This document shows, one piece after another, positions 1 to 8,573 of a stretch of DNA of 64,000 bases (the first letter of the stretch is position 1; each line of letters opens with the position of its first letter). The notes under the pieces are model-generated. The model had not been told where the DNA came from. It saw only the letters and a list, made by a program, of their open reading frames with translations, and ran no database searches. The stretch is taken from assembly GCF_014649715.1 (NCBI RefSeq), contig NZ_BMTO01000002.1:543054-607053 (forward strand). Reading direction: 5' to 3'. Both the position numbers and the translations under genes were made by a program. This DNA is from Streptomyces lateritius (GTDB lineage: Bacteria; Actinomycetota; Actinomycetes; Streptomycetales; Streptomycetaceae).

Positions 1-1
1 C

Positions 2-454
2 TCGCTCGGGGTGGGGGCGCTCGGCGCGTACCTCGCCGGAGCCATCGGCACGGGCGCGTTGATGGCCGTCTTCCTCGCCAACTCCGGTGGGGCGTGGGAC
101 AACGCCAAGAAACTCGTCGAGGACGGCCATTACGGCGGCAAGGGCAGCGACGCCCATGCCGCGACGGTCATCGGCGACACCGTCGGCGACCCGTTCAAGG
201 ACACCGCCGGACCGGCCATCAACCCGCTGCTGAAGGTGATGAACCTGGTCGCCCTGCTGATCGCGCCCGCCGTGGTGCAGTTCAGCTTCGGCGACGACGC
301 CAGCCCGGGGCTGCGGGCGGCGATCGCGGCCCTCGCGATCGTGGTCGTCATCGGCGCGGTCTACGTCTCCAAGCGCCGTTCGGTGGCCGTGGGTGACGAA
401 GACGACTCCGCCGAACGGTCCGGCACCTCGTCGGGCGCGCCGGTGGCTTCGTAA
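2..454 (+). CDS. hppA: Proton-pumping inorganic pyrophosphatase, C-terminal end (5' truncated by window)
   Basis: The reading frame is open from the window edge and ends with TAA at 452-454, giving the last 150 residues. It contains the membrane-bound pyrophosphatase C-terminal signature: 'GAWDNAKK' followed by a short acidic loop, then '[22 protein letters not shown]' broken over two conserved segments, and two final hydrophobic helices (roughly residues 80-100 and 105-120). In this family the DNAKK and [10 protein letters not shown] segments bind Mg-pyrophosphate. The enzyme couples PPi hydrolysis to H+ export across the cytoplasmic membrane. The last 25 residues are a hydrophilic Asp/Ser-rich tail. 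The start lies outside the window. A hairpin terminator follows immediately. Confidence 0.93.
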   Translation, partial: SLGVGALGAYLAGAIGTGALMAVFLANSGGAWDNAKKLVEDGHYGGKGSDAHAATVIGDTVGDPFKDTAGPAINPLLKVMNLVALLIAPAVVQFSFGDDASPGLRAAIAALAIVVVIGAVYVSKRRSVAVGDEDDSAERSGTSSGAPVAS

Positions 455-470
455 CCCCCGCTCAGAGTGC

Positions 471-504
471 GGGCGGGCGGCGCGTGTTGACGTGCCGCCC
501 GCCC
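471..504 (+). terminator. Rho-independent-like hairpin after hppA
   Basis: GGGCGGGCGGC at 471-481 pairs perfectly with GCCGCCCGCCC at 494-504, and the stem can extend inward with a CG pair and one G-T pair. It begins 16 bases after the hppA stop. As in most Streptomyces terminators there is no clear T-run. Confidence 0.6.
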
Positions 505-652
505 GTCGCTCGGGGCGCGTTCTGGGGAGCGTGAGGTGTCTTTCCCTGGTGCGAATGGCTGCAATCAGGGATGAACCGGTCGCACGAAAGGTGGATGTCG
601 CCCGCTCGGCGTGTATGTTCCGGGGCCGAGAGCCTTGGAAGGGACCGATCCG

Positions 653-1309
653 GTGAACAAGAAGCTTGCGGCCGCACTGTCCGGCGGCGCGGTACTCGTG
701 CTCGCGCTGTCCGGGTGCGGCGACGACGGCGACAAGGTGAACGACTGGGCCAAGACGGTCTGCGACCAGGCGAAGCCACAGATCCAGAAGCGTGCCAACG
801 CCCAGCAGCTCATCATCTCGACGGCTGCCGACGGGAAGCCGGCCGACATCCAGGCCGCCGACTCGAAGGCGTTCCAGGACATCGCCGACGCGGACCGGGC
901 GCTCGCGAAGGCCATCCAGGGAGCCGGAGCGCCGCCCGTCGACAACGGCGAGAAGATCCAGCAGGACGCGGTCAGGGAGCTCAACTCCACGGCCGTGGCG
1001 TACGAGGGGCTGAAGAAGCAGGTCGACGCGCTCGACCCGGGCAACCAGCAGAAGTTCGCGGACGGTCTGCAGGGGGTCGCCGACGGCCTGAAGAAGATCG
1101 AGAAGATGGACCAGGACGCGCTGGCCAAGCTGCAGTCCGGCGAGCTGGGCCAGGCGATGGCGAAGCAGCCGGGCTGCCAGAAGGCGACGCCTTCGGTCGC
1201 GCCGAGCCCGGCCTCGCCGAAGGGCGGTTCGACGCCGTCGTCCAAGCCCTCGGAGAAGCCCGCGGACAGCAAGCCCTCGGCCTCCGCGAGCAAGAAGAAG
1301 GCCGAGTAG
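653..1309 (+). CDS. Small secreted lipoprotein
   Basis: 218 residues from a GTG at 653, preceded by GGAAGGGA about 8 bases upstream. An in-frame upstream GTG at 611 would put charged residues before the signal peptide, so 653 is preferred. The N-terminus MNKK plus a hydrophobic stretch ending in LSGC (Cys22) is a lipoprotein signal with lipobox. The mature part is mostly helical and polar. The C-terminal 45 residues are a low-complexity Pro/Ser/Lys tail ending KKKAE, resembling a wall-spanning or wall-binding extension. Function is unknown; it is likely anchored to the outer face of the membrane. It lies between hppA and a methyltransferase gene, with terminator-like hairpins on both sides, so it is probably transcribed alone. 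Confidence 0.8.
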   Translation: MNKKLAAALSGGAVLVLALSGCGDDGDKVNDWAKTVCDQAKPQIQKRANAQQLIISTAADGKPADIQAADSKAFQDIADADRALAKAIQGAGAPPVDNGEKIQQDAVRELNSTAVAYEGLKKQVDALDPGNQQKFADGLQGVADGLKKIEKMDQDALAKLQSGELGQAMAKQPGCQKATPSVAPSPASPKGGSTPSSKPSEKPADSKPSASASKKKAE

Positions 1310-1325
1310 CGCCAGGTACCGCCGG

Positions 1326-1347
1326 AGGCCGCGCCGAGGAGCGGCCT
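1326..1347 (+). terminator. Short hairpin after the lipoprotein gene
   Basis: AGGCCGC at 1326-1332 pairs with GCGGCCT at 1341-1347 across an 8-base loop, followed by TCG. It sits 17 bases after the stop codon. Confidence 0.45.
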
Positions 1348-1429
1348 TCGCGGGGTCTCGCCGAGTGGACGCGGAGACCCGTGCGGGCGGGGCGCTCGGG
1401 GCGATGTCGGTGGCGGCGGTCACAATGGA

Positions 1430-2971
1430 GTGGTGAGTACGACCAGCCTGACCGCCGCCCTTCCGGCGCCCGCACACGCCGCCCGCCTCCGCGAAGCCCT
1501 GCTCGCCGCCGACTTCACCGCCGACGGCCTGCTCGAGCTCCTCGGCGCCCCCGCCTACGCCGCCCTCGCCCGCAGCGAGACCGTGCCCGCCCTGCGCGCC
1601 ACCCGCGGCCACTCCCCGCTGGAGACGCTCGTACGGCTCTTTCTGCTCCAGGGGGCAGTCCCCGCCGAGCGCGCCGGCGCCGCGCTGCCGCTGAAGGAGG
1701 CGCTGGCCGACGGCTGGATCGAGGAGTCGGACGGCGAGATCCGGGCGACCGTCGACGTACGGCCGTACGGCGGGCCCGAGGGCCAGGACTGGTTCATCGT
1801 CTCCGACCTCGGCTGCGCCGTCGGCGGAGCCGGCGGTATCGGCAAGAAGGACGAAGGGGTCGTCCTCGGCGTCGGCGGGGCGTCCACGACCCTCGCCGGC
1901 ATCACCGTCCGTACGCCGGTGTCCTCCGCGCTCGACCTCGGCACCGGCTCCGGGATCCAGGCGCTGCACGCCGCCCAGCACGCCACACTGGTGACCGCGA
2001 CGGACCTGAACCCCCGCGCGCTCGGCTTCACCCGGCTCACGCTCGCCCTCTCCGGGGCCCGCGAGGCCGAGCTGCTCCAGGGTTCCCTCTTCGAGCCGGT
2101 CGACGGCGACACGTACGACCTGATCGTCTCCAACCCGCCGTTCGTCATCTCCCCCGGAGCCCGGCTCACCTACCGCGACGGCGGGATGGGCGGCGACGAC
2201 CTGTGCCGCACGCTCGTGCAGGAGGCCGGGGAGCGGCTCAACGACGGCGGGTACGCGCAGTTCCTCGCCAACTGGCAGCACGTCGAGGGTGAGGAGTGGC
2301 AGGACCGGCTCCGCTCCTGGGTGCCGCGCGGCTGCGACGCCTGGATCGTGCAGCGCGAGGTCCAGGACATCACCCAGTACGCCGAGTTGTGGCTCCGCGA
2401 CAGCGGCGACCACCGGGAGGATCCGCAGCGGTACGTCGAGCGGTACGGCGCGTGGCTCGACGAGTTCGAGGCGCGCGGGACCAAGGCCGTCGGCTTCGGC
2501 TGGATCACCCTGCGCAGGAACCCGGCCGTCGTCTCCGGCGCGGTCGAGCCGTCGATCGTGATCGAGGAGTGGCCCCACCCGGTCGAGCAGCCGCTGGGCG
2601 ACACCGTGCGGGCGCACTTCGAGCGCCAGGACTATCTGCGGGCGCACGACGACGCGTCCCTGCTCGCCGAGCACTTCATCCTCGCCCCCGAGGTGGTGCA
2701 GGAGCAGGTCGGCCTGCCCGGCGCCGAGGACCCCGAGCACGTGGTGCTGCGGCAGAACCGGGGCATGCGGCGCGCCACCAAGGTGGACCACGTCGGCGCC
2801 GGGTTCGCGGGCGTGTGCGACGGGTCGCTCAGCGCGGGGCGCATCCTCGACGCGATCGGGCAGTTGACGGGGGAGGACCCGGTGCTGCTCCGGGACCGCA
2901 CCCCGCAGGCGATCCGGCTCCTCGTCGAGGAGGGCTTCCTGCTCCCGGCCGGCGAGGGCCGGGAGGGCTGA
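1430..2971 (+). CDS. Class I SAM-dependent methyltransferase (HemK/PrmC-like NPPF motif)
   Basis: 513 residues. The SAM-binding glycine motif DLGTGSG begins at residue 169. The catalytic-loop motif NPPF lies at about residues 235-238, as in methyltransferases that modify amide or exocyclic amino groups of Gln or nucleic-acid bases (PrmC, RlmG, RsmC). The first 150 residues form a helical, possibly winged-helix, region and the last 220 a C-terminal extension not seen in PrmC itself, so this is a longer actinobacterial subfamily whose substrate I cannot name. Two GTG codons at 1430 and 1433 are both possible starts; a third-position bias typical of real genes continues through the whole frame. 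It is followed directly by decayed DNA. Confidence 0.85.
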   Translation: MVSTTSLTAALPAPAHAARLREALLAADFTADGLLELLGAPAYAALARSETVPALRATRGHSPLETLVRLFLLQGAVPAERAGAALPLKEALADGWIEESDGEIRATVDVRPYGGPEGQDWFIVSDLGCAVGGAGGIGKKDEGVVLGVGGASTTLAGITVRTPVSSALDLGTGSGIQALHAAQHATLVTATDLNPRALGFTRLTLALSGAREAELLQGSLFEPVDGDTYDLIVSNPPFVISPGARLTYRDGGMGGDDLCRTLVQEAGERLNDGGYAQFLANWQHVEGEEWQDRLRSWVPRGCDAWIVQREVQDITQYAELWLRDSGDHREDPQRYVERYGAWLDEFEARGTKAVGFGWITLRRNPAVVSGAVEPSIVIEEWPHPVEQPLGDTVRAHFERQDYLRAHDDASLLAEHFILAPEVVQEQVGLPGAEDPEHVVLRQNRGMRRATKVDHVGAGFAGVCDGSLSAGRILDAIGQLTGEDPVLLRDRTPQAIRLLVEEGFLLPAGEGREG

Positions 2972-3925
2972 TCCGGATCGAGCGGGACGAGACCTCGCCC
3001 GGCGGGACCAGAATCGCGCTCAGCCCCCTGCGGGACGCCTTCTGCTCGATCCACCTCGCTCTGCCGCACCGGCGCCCTCCCCGCCGTACCAGGAGTGGGC
3101 CGGGCAGGCGCGCGAGGTGTTCCGGGAGGACGAGCGGACCGGACCGTACCGCTGCGCGCGCTGGTCGCCGAGGGGCCGTACGAGGTCCCGCCTTCCTGCT
3201 GCCCCGTCGCGTCGGCACGGCCGACGTCCACGAGGAGCTCGACCTGCCGCGCTCCATCGATGCGGAGTGCGTCCGCGAGCAGGTGACGGTCTGCTACCCG
3301 GGGATGGCCGACCAGCCCTTCGTCCAGCCGTATCTGAAGGACCCGCAGGCGACCTGCGCGGCGCTCGCCGACGCGTACGCGGCCTACTGAGAAGGGGCGG
3401 ATCGAGCCGTACTGGCCGGCCGTGCGCCGCCTCGTCGAGGACGGAGCCCAGGCGCGGGCGAGGGCCGTCGCCGCCGAGGGGATCGAAGCGCTGTTCGGCG
3501 GACTCGAGCCGCGGGGCCGCCGGCAGCGGCCGGTACGCGAACGGACCAAGCACCACGAGGCGGAGCACGCGGCGGGGGAGCGGCGCCTGGTGCTCGTGCC
3601 GCTGGTCTTCGCGGAGCGCTGTCCGCTGGACTCGACGGACGGCCCCGAAGTCCTCGCGGTCACCTTCCAGGCCGGGCGCCACTGCCCTGCGCGAGCCGGC
3701 CGAGCCCGTCGCCGAGGACCGGCTCGGACCGATGCCCGGCCGCGGCTGCACGACCGTCCTGCGGAGCTGGGCGGCCCGCTGACCACCACCGGCCTCGCCG
3801 ACCGGCTCGGGCTCGTGCTCGGCACGACGGGGCTGCTGCTCGCCGCCACCTTCGTCCTGCTGCGTAACGCCGACGCGCCGGCCGCCCCGCCGACACGCCC
3901 GTCCGGCTGCTGTCCGGGCCGCTCG
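2969..3925 (+). pseudogene. Decayed ArsR/SmtB-type regulator of the DUF5937 family
   Basis: Recognisable pieces of one protein lie in all three forward frames in the right order. The frame at 2969-3080 gives 'IERDETSPGGTRIALSPLRDAF'-like sequence, then a shifted frame gives 'YQEWAGQAREVFRE', then 'PRRVGTADVHEELDLPRSID' and 'PFVQPYLKDPQATCAALADAYAAY' ending in a TGA at 3388. A new frame gives 'EPYWPAVRRLVEDGAQARAR...ALFGGL' and 'EVLAVTFQAGR', and after another shift 'ALREPAEPVAEDRLG', with a final HTH-like 'TTTGLADRLGL'. This is the order of the DUF5937 sensor domain followed by the ArsR winged helix. At least four frameshifts and one stop make it non-functional. Such regulators normally stand next to ABC exporter genes, which fits the next entry. 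Confidence 0.7.
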
Positions 3926-3947
3926 TGCCGATCGGTGGGCTGCCCGC

Positions 3948-4985
3948 ATGGACACATCCGATCCCCTGGGCGCCGCCCAAGGACCTGGGGGCGCGCGGGC
4001 GGTTCGCGCGGCGGCCACCGGCGGTGCCGTGGCCGGCCCGCTGCTCGGCGCCGCCGCGCTGGGCTGCGCGTATGCGCCGGCGCCGTTCACGTCCTGGGGC
4101 GCGTCGAGCGGCGGGCGCGCGCAGCGGCCCCACCCTCGCCCTCGCCTGAAAGGCCGTCAGGGATGTCATCGGAGAGGTCACCAGAGGTGTCACCGCAGAG
4201 GTTCCGTTTCCGCGCGTCGCCCGGCTCGTCGTGGTCGGCGGAGCCCTCTCCCACCGGGCCCTGTCCAACTGGACGACTCCGCCCATGCTCATCGGGACAC
4301 CGCTGGTCGGGCCGTTGCGGCAGGTCTTCTTCCTCTTCTCCCTCGGGCGGGAACTCGGCGTCGTCGACGACCGGTTCCATTTCGTCGGCGATGCCGTGCC
4401 CGCGACCTCCGCCTCCTGCGTGTACGGCGGCACGACGGCGATCGCCGCCGAGCGCCGGTTCGGCACGCTGGGCGCCGTCCTCCTCCCGCCGCGCCGCCGG
4501 GTTCCGTTGGGGGCCGGTCGTGCCCTTCCGTACGTCCTGAACGGGGTGTTCGCCTTCCGTCCTCACCGCCGCCGCGCTGGTGTTCGACCTGGCCGTGTCC
4601 GCGGGCGCTCGCTGCCCGGGCTCGCCCTCGGGCTGCTCGCGGCGACCGGGGCCTGCCCGGCCTTCGGGCTTGCCCTGGCGGCGCTCGGGCTGCGTTTCCG
4701 TGACGTGTTCCTGGTGTCGAACGTGGCGAGCCCGGTGCTGCTGCTGATGACCGGGCCCGTCGTGCCCCGCGAGACGCTGCCGGAGTGGATGCGGACGGCC
4801 GGCGAGCCGCTGCCGCTGACCCACGCGCCCGAGGCGGCGCCCGGGCTGACCGGCCGGGGCCTCGACGGGGCACTGCTCGGCGCCGAGCTGCCCGTGGGCG
4901 CCGGGCACGGGGCCCACGCCGTGGCGTTGCTCGCCCTCTTCGAGCGGGGCGGCAGACGCCGGGCGGCCCCCCTCGATGTGATGAG
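3948..4985 (+). pseudogene. Decayed ABC-2 type transporter permease
   Basis: The frame from ATG 3948 gives a small-residue-rich stretch 'AVAGPLLGAAALGCAYA'. It then needs a frameshift at about 4110-4140, passes an in-frame TGA at 4147-4149, and continues as 'RVARLVVVGGALSHRALSNW', '...PLVGPLRQVFFLFSLGREL', 'YGGTTAIAAERRFGTLGAVLL' and 'LRFRDVFLVSNVASPVLLLM', all typical of ABC-2 efflux permeases. Between about 4560 and 4610 the sequence is out of frame and then returns; read in the other frame that stretch gives 'LTAAALVFDLAVSAGA', the expected membrane helix. The product end would be near 4985. No ATP-binding subunit gene is left beside it. Confidence 0.72.
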
Positions 4986-5170
4986 ACACATGCGGTGTGG
5001 CGGATGTGACGGATGCGACCCGGGCGGGTGGCAGGTGAGTACCGGCCATCTTCGTGAACCCGGGCGGGAGCCCCCGCGCCGTTCACCCGGAATTCGCGCC
5101 CACGACGCCGGGAGGTGCCAGCCTCTGCGGGAGGGGCGACCTGCGCACGACGGATGAACGGGGTACGGAC

Positions 5171-5368
5171 ATGGAGAGCGGGCCCGCGATCTTCGCCGGG
5201 ACGGCGTTCGCGCTGTTCGGGGCCGCGCTGCTGCTGTGGACCGGGGTGCGGGTGGCGCATCGTGAGCCCGTCGCGCACGGAGTCGCCACGGCGGCGGCGA
5301 TCACGCTGACGACGGCCTTCGGTGCCGCCTTCCTTCTTCTCGGCGTCTGGTGCTTCGGACGGCTCTGA
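5171..5368 (+). CDS. Small two-helix membrane protein
   Basis: 65 residues from ATG 5171, with GAACGGGG upstream as a modest ribosome binding site. Two hydrophobic helices, about residues 6-25 and 38-60, are separated by a short basic loop containing 'RVAHREPVAHG'. There is no recognisable family. The frame is open further upstream, but the upstream part is Pro/Arg-rich and lies over the decayed region, so the ATG is preferred. It stands 5' of topA, about 250 bases from the topA start. Treat as a hypothetical integral membrane protein. Confidence 0.55.
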   Translation: MESGPAIFAGTAFALFGAALLLWTGVRVAHREPVAHGVATAAAITLTTAFGAAFLLLGVWCFGRL

Positions 5369-5616
5369 CGAGAGCGCCGCGCCGCCCCGACGGGAGCACG
5401 GCGCACCCCCTCGCCCCGCCCGGCCGGAGGTCCGGGCGGCAGGAATGGCAGGACTCGGGTTACCGTTCGAGTGGCCGTTGCGGGCTTTCGCCGTTTGACA
5501 CGGGGGCGGGTTGTACCGTCACACTCCGCAGCGACGGCAGCGTCACCGCAGGTGCCGCTGCCGCACGTGCCAGCACCGTACGTGCCACCGAGCGTCGACC
5601 GGAGAGAAGAGCGAAG

Positions 5617-8469
5617 TTGTCCCCGACCAGCGAGACCGCACAGGGCGGCCGCCGACTCGTCATCGTCGAGTCGCCTGCCAAGGCGAAGACGATCAAGGGC
5701 TACCTCGGCCCCGGCTATGTCGTCGAGGCGAGCGTCGGGCACATCCGCGACCTCCCCAGCGGCGCCGCCGAGGTGCCCGAGAAGTACACCGGCGAAGTGC
5801 GCCGTCTCGGTGTCGACGTCGAGCACGACTTCCAGCCCATCTATGTCGTCAACGCCGACAAGAAGGCGCAGGTCAGGAAGCTCAAGGAGCAGCTGGCCGA
5901 GTCGGACGAGCTCTTCCTCGCCACCGATGAGGACCGCGAGGGCGAGGCCATCGCGTGGCACCTCCTCGAGGTCCTGAAGCCCAAGGTCCCGGTCCACCGG
6001 ATGGTCTTCCACGAGATCACCAAGGACGCGATCCAGGCCGCCGTCGCCAACCCGCGCGAGCTGAACCAGCGGATGGTCGACGCGCAGGAGACCCGCCGCA
6101 TCCTCGACCGTCTCTACGGCTACGAGGTCTCGCCGGTCCTGTGGAAGAAGGTCATGCGCGGCCTCTCCGCCGGCCGCGTCCAGTCCGTCGCCACCCGGCT
6201 CGTCGTCGAGCGTGAGCGCGAGCGCATCGCCTTCCGCTCCGCCGAGTACTGGGACCTGACCGGCACCTTCTCCACCGGCCGGGCCGGTGACCCCTCCGAC
6301 CCGTCCTCGCTGGTCGCGCGCCTGGCGACGGTCGACGGCAGCCGGGTCGCGCAAGGCCGCGACTTCGGATCCGACGGACAGCTGAAGACCCAGAACGTGC
6401 TCCACCTCGACGAGGAGCAGGCGCGGGCGCTCGCCGCCTCGCTCGCCGACACCTCGTACGGCGTCCGCTCCGTCGAGTCCAAGCCGTACCGCCGCTCCCC
6501 GTACGCCCCCTTCCGGACCACGACCCTCCAGCAGGAGGCGAGCCGGAAGCTGGGCTTCGGCGCGAAGGCGACCATGCAGGTCGCCCAGAAGCTGTACGAG
6601 AACGGCTTCATCACGTACATGCGTACGGACTCGACGATCCTGTCCGACACCGCCGTCGCGGCGGCCCGGGCGCAGGTGACGCAGCTGTACGGCGCCGACT
6701 ACCTGCCCGAGAAGCCGCGGGTGTACGCCGGCAAGGTCAAGAACGCGCAGGAGGCGCACGAGGCGATTCGCCCTTCGGGTGATCGTTTCCGCACCCCGGC
6801 GGAGACCGGCCTCACCGGCGACCAGTTCCGGCTCTACGAGCTGATCTGGAAGCGGACCGTCGCCTCCCAGATGAAGGACGCGACCGGCAACTCGGTCACC
6901 GTGAAGATCGCCGGCACGGCGGCGGACGGCCGGGACGTGGAGTTCAGCGCCTCCGGCAAGACGATCACCTTCCACGGCTTCATGAAGGCGTACGTGGAGG
7001 GGGCCGACGACCCCAACGCCGAGCTCGACGACCGTGAGCGCCGGCTGCCGCAGGTCGCCGAGGGCGACGCGCTCTCCGCCGAGGAGATCAGCGTCGACGG
7101 CCACGCGACCAAGCCGCCGGCCCGCTACACCGAGGCCTCGCTCGTCAAGGAGCTGGAAGAGCGCGAGATCGGCCGCCCGTCGACGTACGCGTCGATCATC
7201 GGCACGATCCTGGACCGCGGCTACGTCTTCAAGAAGGGGACGGCGCTCGTGCCGTCGTTCCTCTCCTTCGCCGTCGTCAACCTGCTGGAGAAGCACTTCG
7301 GCCGGCTCGTCGACTACGACTTCACCGCCAGGATGGAGGACGACCTCGACCGCATCGCGCGCGGCGAGGCGCAGGCCGTGCCGTGGCTGAAGCGCTTCTA
7401 CTTCGGCGAGCGCGGCCAGGAGGGCGCGTCCGGCGGGGCCGCCGACGCCGGGAACGGCGACGGCGACCACCTCGGCGGGCTCAAGGAGCTGGTGACCGAC
7501 CTCGGTGCGATCGACGCCCGGGAGGTCTCCTCCTTCCCGGTCGGCGACGGCATCATGCTGCGCGTCGGCCGCTACGGCCCGTACGTCGAGCGCGGTGAGA
7601 AGGACGCGGAGGGGCACCAGCGCGCCGACGTCCCCGAGGACCTGGCCCCGGACGAGCTGACCGTCGCGTACGCCGAGGAACTGCTGGCCAAGCCCAGCGG
7701 CGACTTCGAGCTGGGCGTCGACCCGGTCAGCGGCAACCAGATCGTGGCCAAGGACGGCCGGTACGGCCCGTACGTCACCGAGATCCTGCCCGAGGACACC
7801 CCGAAGACCGGCAAGAACGCGGTGAAGCCGCGGACGGCGTCGCTCTTCAAGTCGATGTCGCTCGACACGGTGACCCTGGAGGACGCGCTCAAGCTGATGT
7901 CCCTGCCGCGCGTGGTGGGCACCGACGCGGAGGGTGTCGAGATCACCGCGCAGAACGGCCGCTACGGCCCGTACCTGAAGAAGGGCACGGACTCGCGGTC
8001 GCTGACGGACGAGGAGCAGCTCTTCACGATCACGCTGGAGGAGGCGCTCGCGATCTACGCGCAGCCCAAGCAGCGTGGGCGGGCGGCGGCCAAGCCGCCG
8101 CTGAAGGAGCTGGGCGTCGACCCGGTCAGCGAGAAGCCGGTGGTCGTGAAGGACGGCCGCTTCGGCCCGTACGTGACCGACGGCGAGACCAACGCGACCC
8201 TGCGGACCGGGGACAGCGTGGAGACGATCACGCCGGAGCGCGGGTTCGAGCTGCTGGCGGAGAAGCGGGCGAAGACGCCGGCGAAGAAGACCGCCAAGAA
8301 GGCGCCCGCGAAGAAGGCCACGGCGAAGAAGACCGCCGCGAAGAAGACGACGGCGGCCAAGACCACCGCCGCGAAGAAGACCGCCGCCAAGAAGACGACG
8401 GCCAAGTCGACCGCGGCCAAGAAGACGACGGCCGCGAAGAAGACGGTGGCGGCGAAGCCGGAGGCGTAG
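5617..8469 (+). CDS. topA: DNA topoisomerase I (type IA) with Lys/Ala tail
   Basis: 950 residues from a TTG at 5617 preceded by GGAGAGAAGAGCG. The Toprim domain starts at once ('RLVIVESPAKAKTIKGYLG'). The DEDREGEAIAWHL metal-binding motif follows, and the active-site Tyr is residue 334 in 'FITYMRTDS'. It relaxes negative supercoils by single-strand passage. The C-terminal domain carries repeated 'GRYGPYV/L' and 'DGRFGPYV' modules and, as in other actinobacteria, no zinc-finger cysteines. From about residue 885 the protein ends in AKK/TAKK repeats, the Lys-rich tail known to raise processivity in Streptomyces TopA. A TTGACA hexamer at 5495-5500 may belong to the promoter, but I could not place a convincing -10 at normal spacing. 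The 5369-5616 leader otherwise holds nothing I can name. Confidence 0.97.
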   Translation: MSPTSETAQGGRRLVIVESPAKAKTIKGYLGPGYVVEASVGHIRDLPSGAAEVPEKYTGEVRRLGVDVEHDFQPIYVVNADKKAQVRKLKEQLAESDELFLATDEDREGEAIAWHLLEVLKPKVPVHRMVFHEITKDAIQAAVANPRELNQRMVDAQETRRILDRLYGYEVSPVLWKKVMRGLSAGRVQSVATRLVVERERERIAFRSAEYWDLTGTFSTGRAGDPSDPSSLVARLATVDGSRVAQGRDFGSDGQLKTQNVLHLDEEQARALAASLADTSYGVRSVESKPYRRSPYAPFRTTTLQQEASRKLGFGAKATMQVAQKLYENGFITYMRTDSTILSDTAVAAARAQVTQLYGADYLPEKPRVYAGKVKNAQEAHEAIRPSGDRFRTPAETGLTGDQFRLYELIWKRTVASQMKDATGNSVTVKIAGTAADGRDVEFSASGKTITFHGFMKAYVEGADDPNAELDDRERRLPQVAEGDALSAEEISVDGHATKPPARYTEASLVKELEEREIGRPSTYASIIGTILDRGYVFKKGTALVPSFLSFAVVNLLEKHFGRLVDYDFTARMEDDLDRIARGEAQAVPWLKRFYFGERGQEGASGGAADAGNGDGDHLGGLKELVTDLGAIDAREVSSFPVGDGIMLRVGRYGPYVERGEKDAEGHQRADVPEDLAPDELTVAYAEELLAKPSGDFELGVDPVSGNQIVAKDGRYGPYVTEILPEDTPKTGKNAVKPRTASLFKSMSLDTVTLEDALKLMSLPRVVGTDAEGVEITAQNGRYGPYLKKGTDSRSLTDEEQLFTITLEEALAIYAQPKQRGRAAAKPPLKELGVDPVSEKPVVVKDGRFGPYVTDGETNATLRTGDSVETITPERGFELLAEKRAKTPAKKTAKKAPAKKATAKKTAAKKTTAAKTTAAKKTAAKKTTAKSTAAKKTTAAKKTVAAKPEA

Positions 8470-8490
8470 CACCTGGAAGCCGGGGCAGAC

Positions 8491-8527
8491 GGGGCGGAGG
8501 CGGTTGCCTCCGCCCCCGACGTTTGTT
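8491..8527 (+). terminator. Strong hairpin terminator after topA
   Basis: GGGGCGGAGGC at 8491-8501 pairs perfectly with GCCTCCGCCCC at 8506-8516 around a GGTT loop, followed by a T-rich stretch GTTTGTT. Confidence 0.75.
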
Positions 8528-8573
8528 CGGGTGGAGGCCACAGGGAGTGAAGGGGTCCGGATAGGGTGGACGG

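Noticed and set aside
3422..4540. A single 372-codon forward frame over the decayed region.
   Set aside because: Its sequence changes from DUF5937-like to meaningless Arg/Pro-rich part way. The frame shifts are better explained by a pseudogene.
5495..5519. topA promoter with TTGACA and TACCGT.
   Set aside because: The spacer is only 13 bases, so it was not listed as a feature. TTGACA may still be a -35 element with an unrecognised -10.
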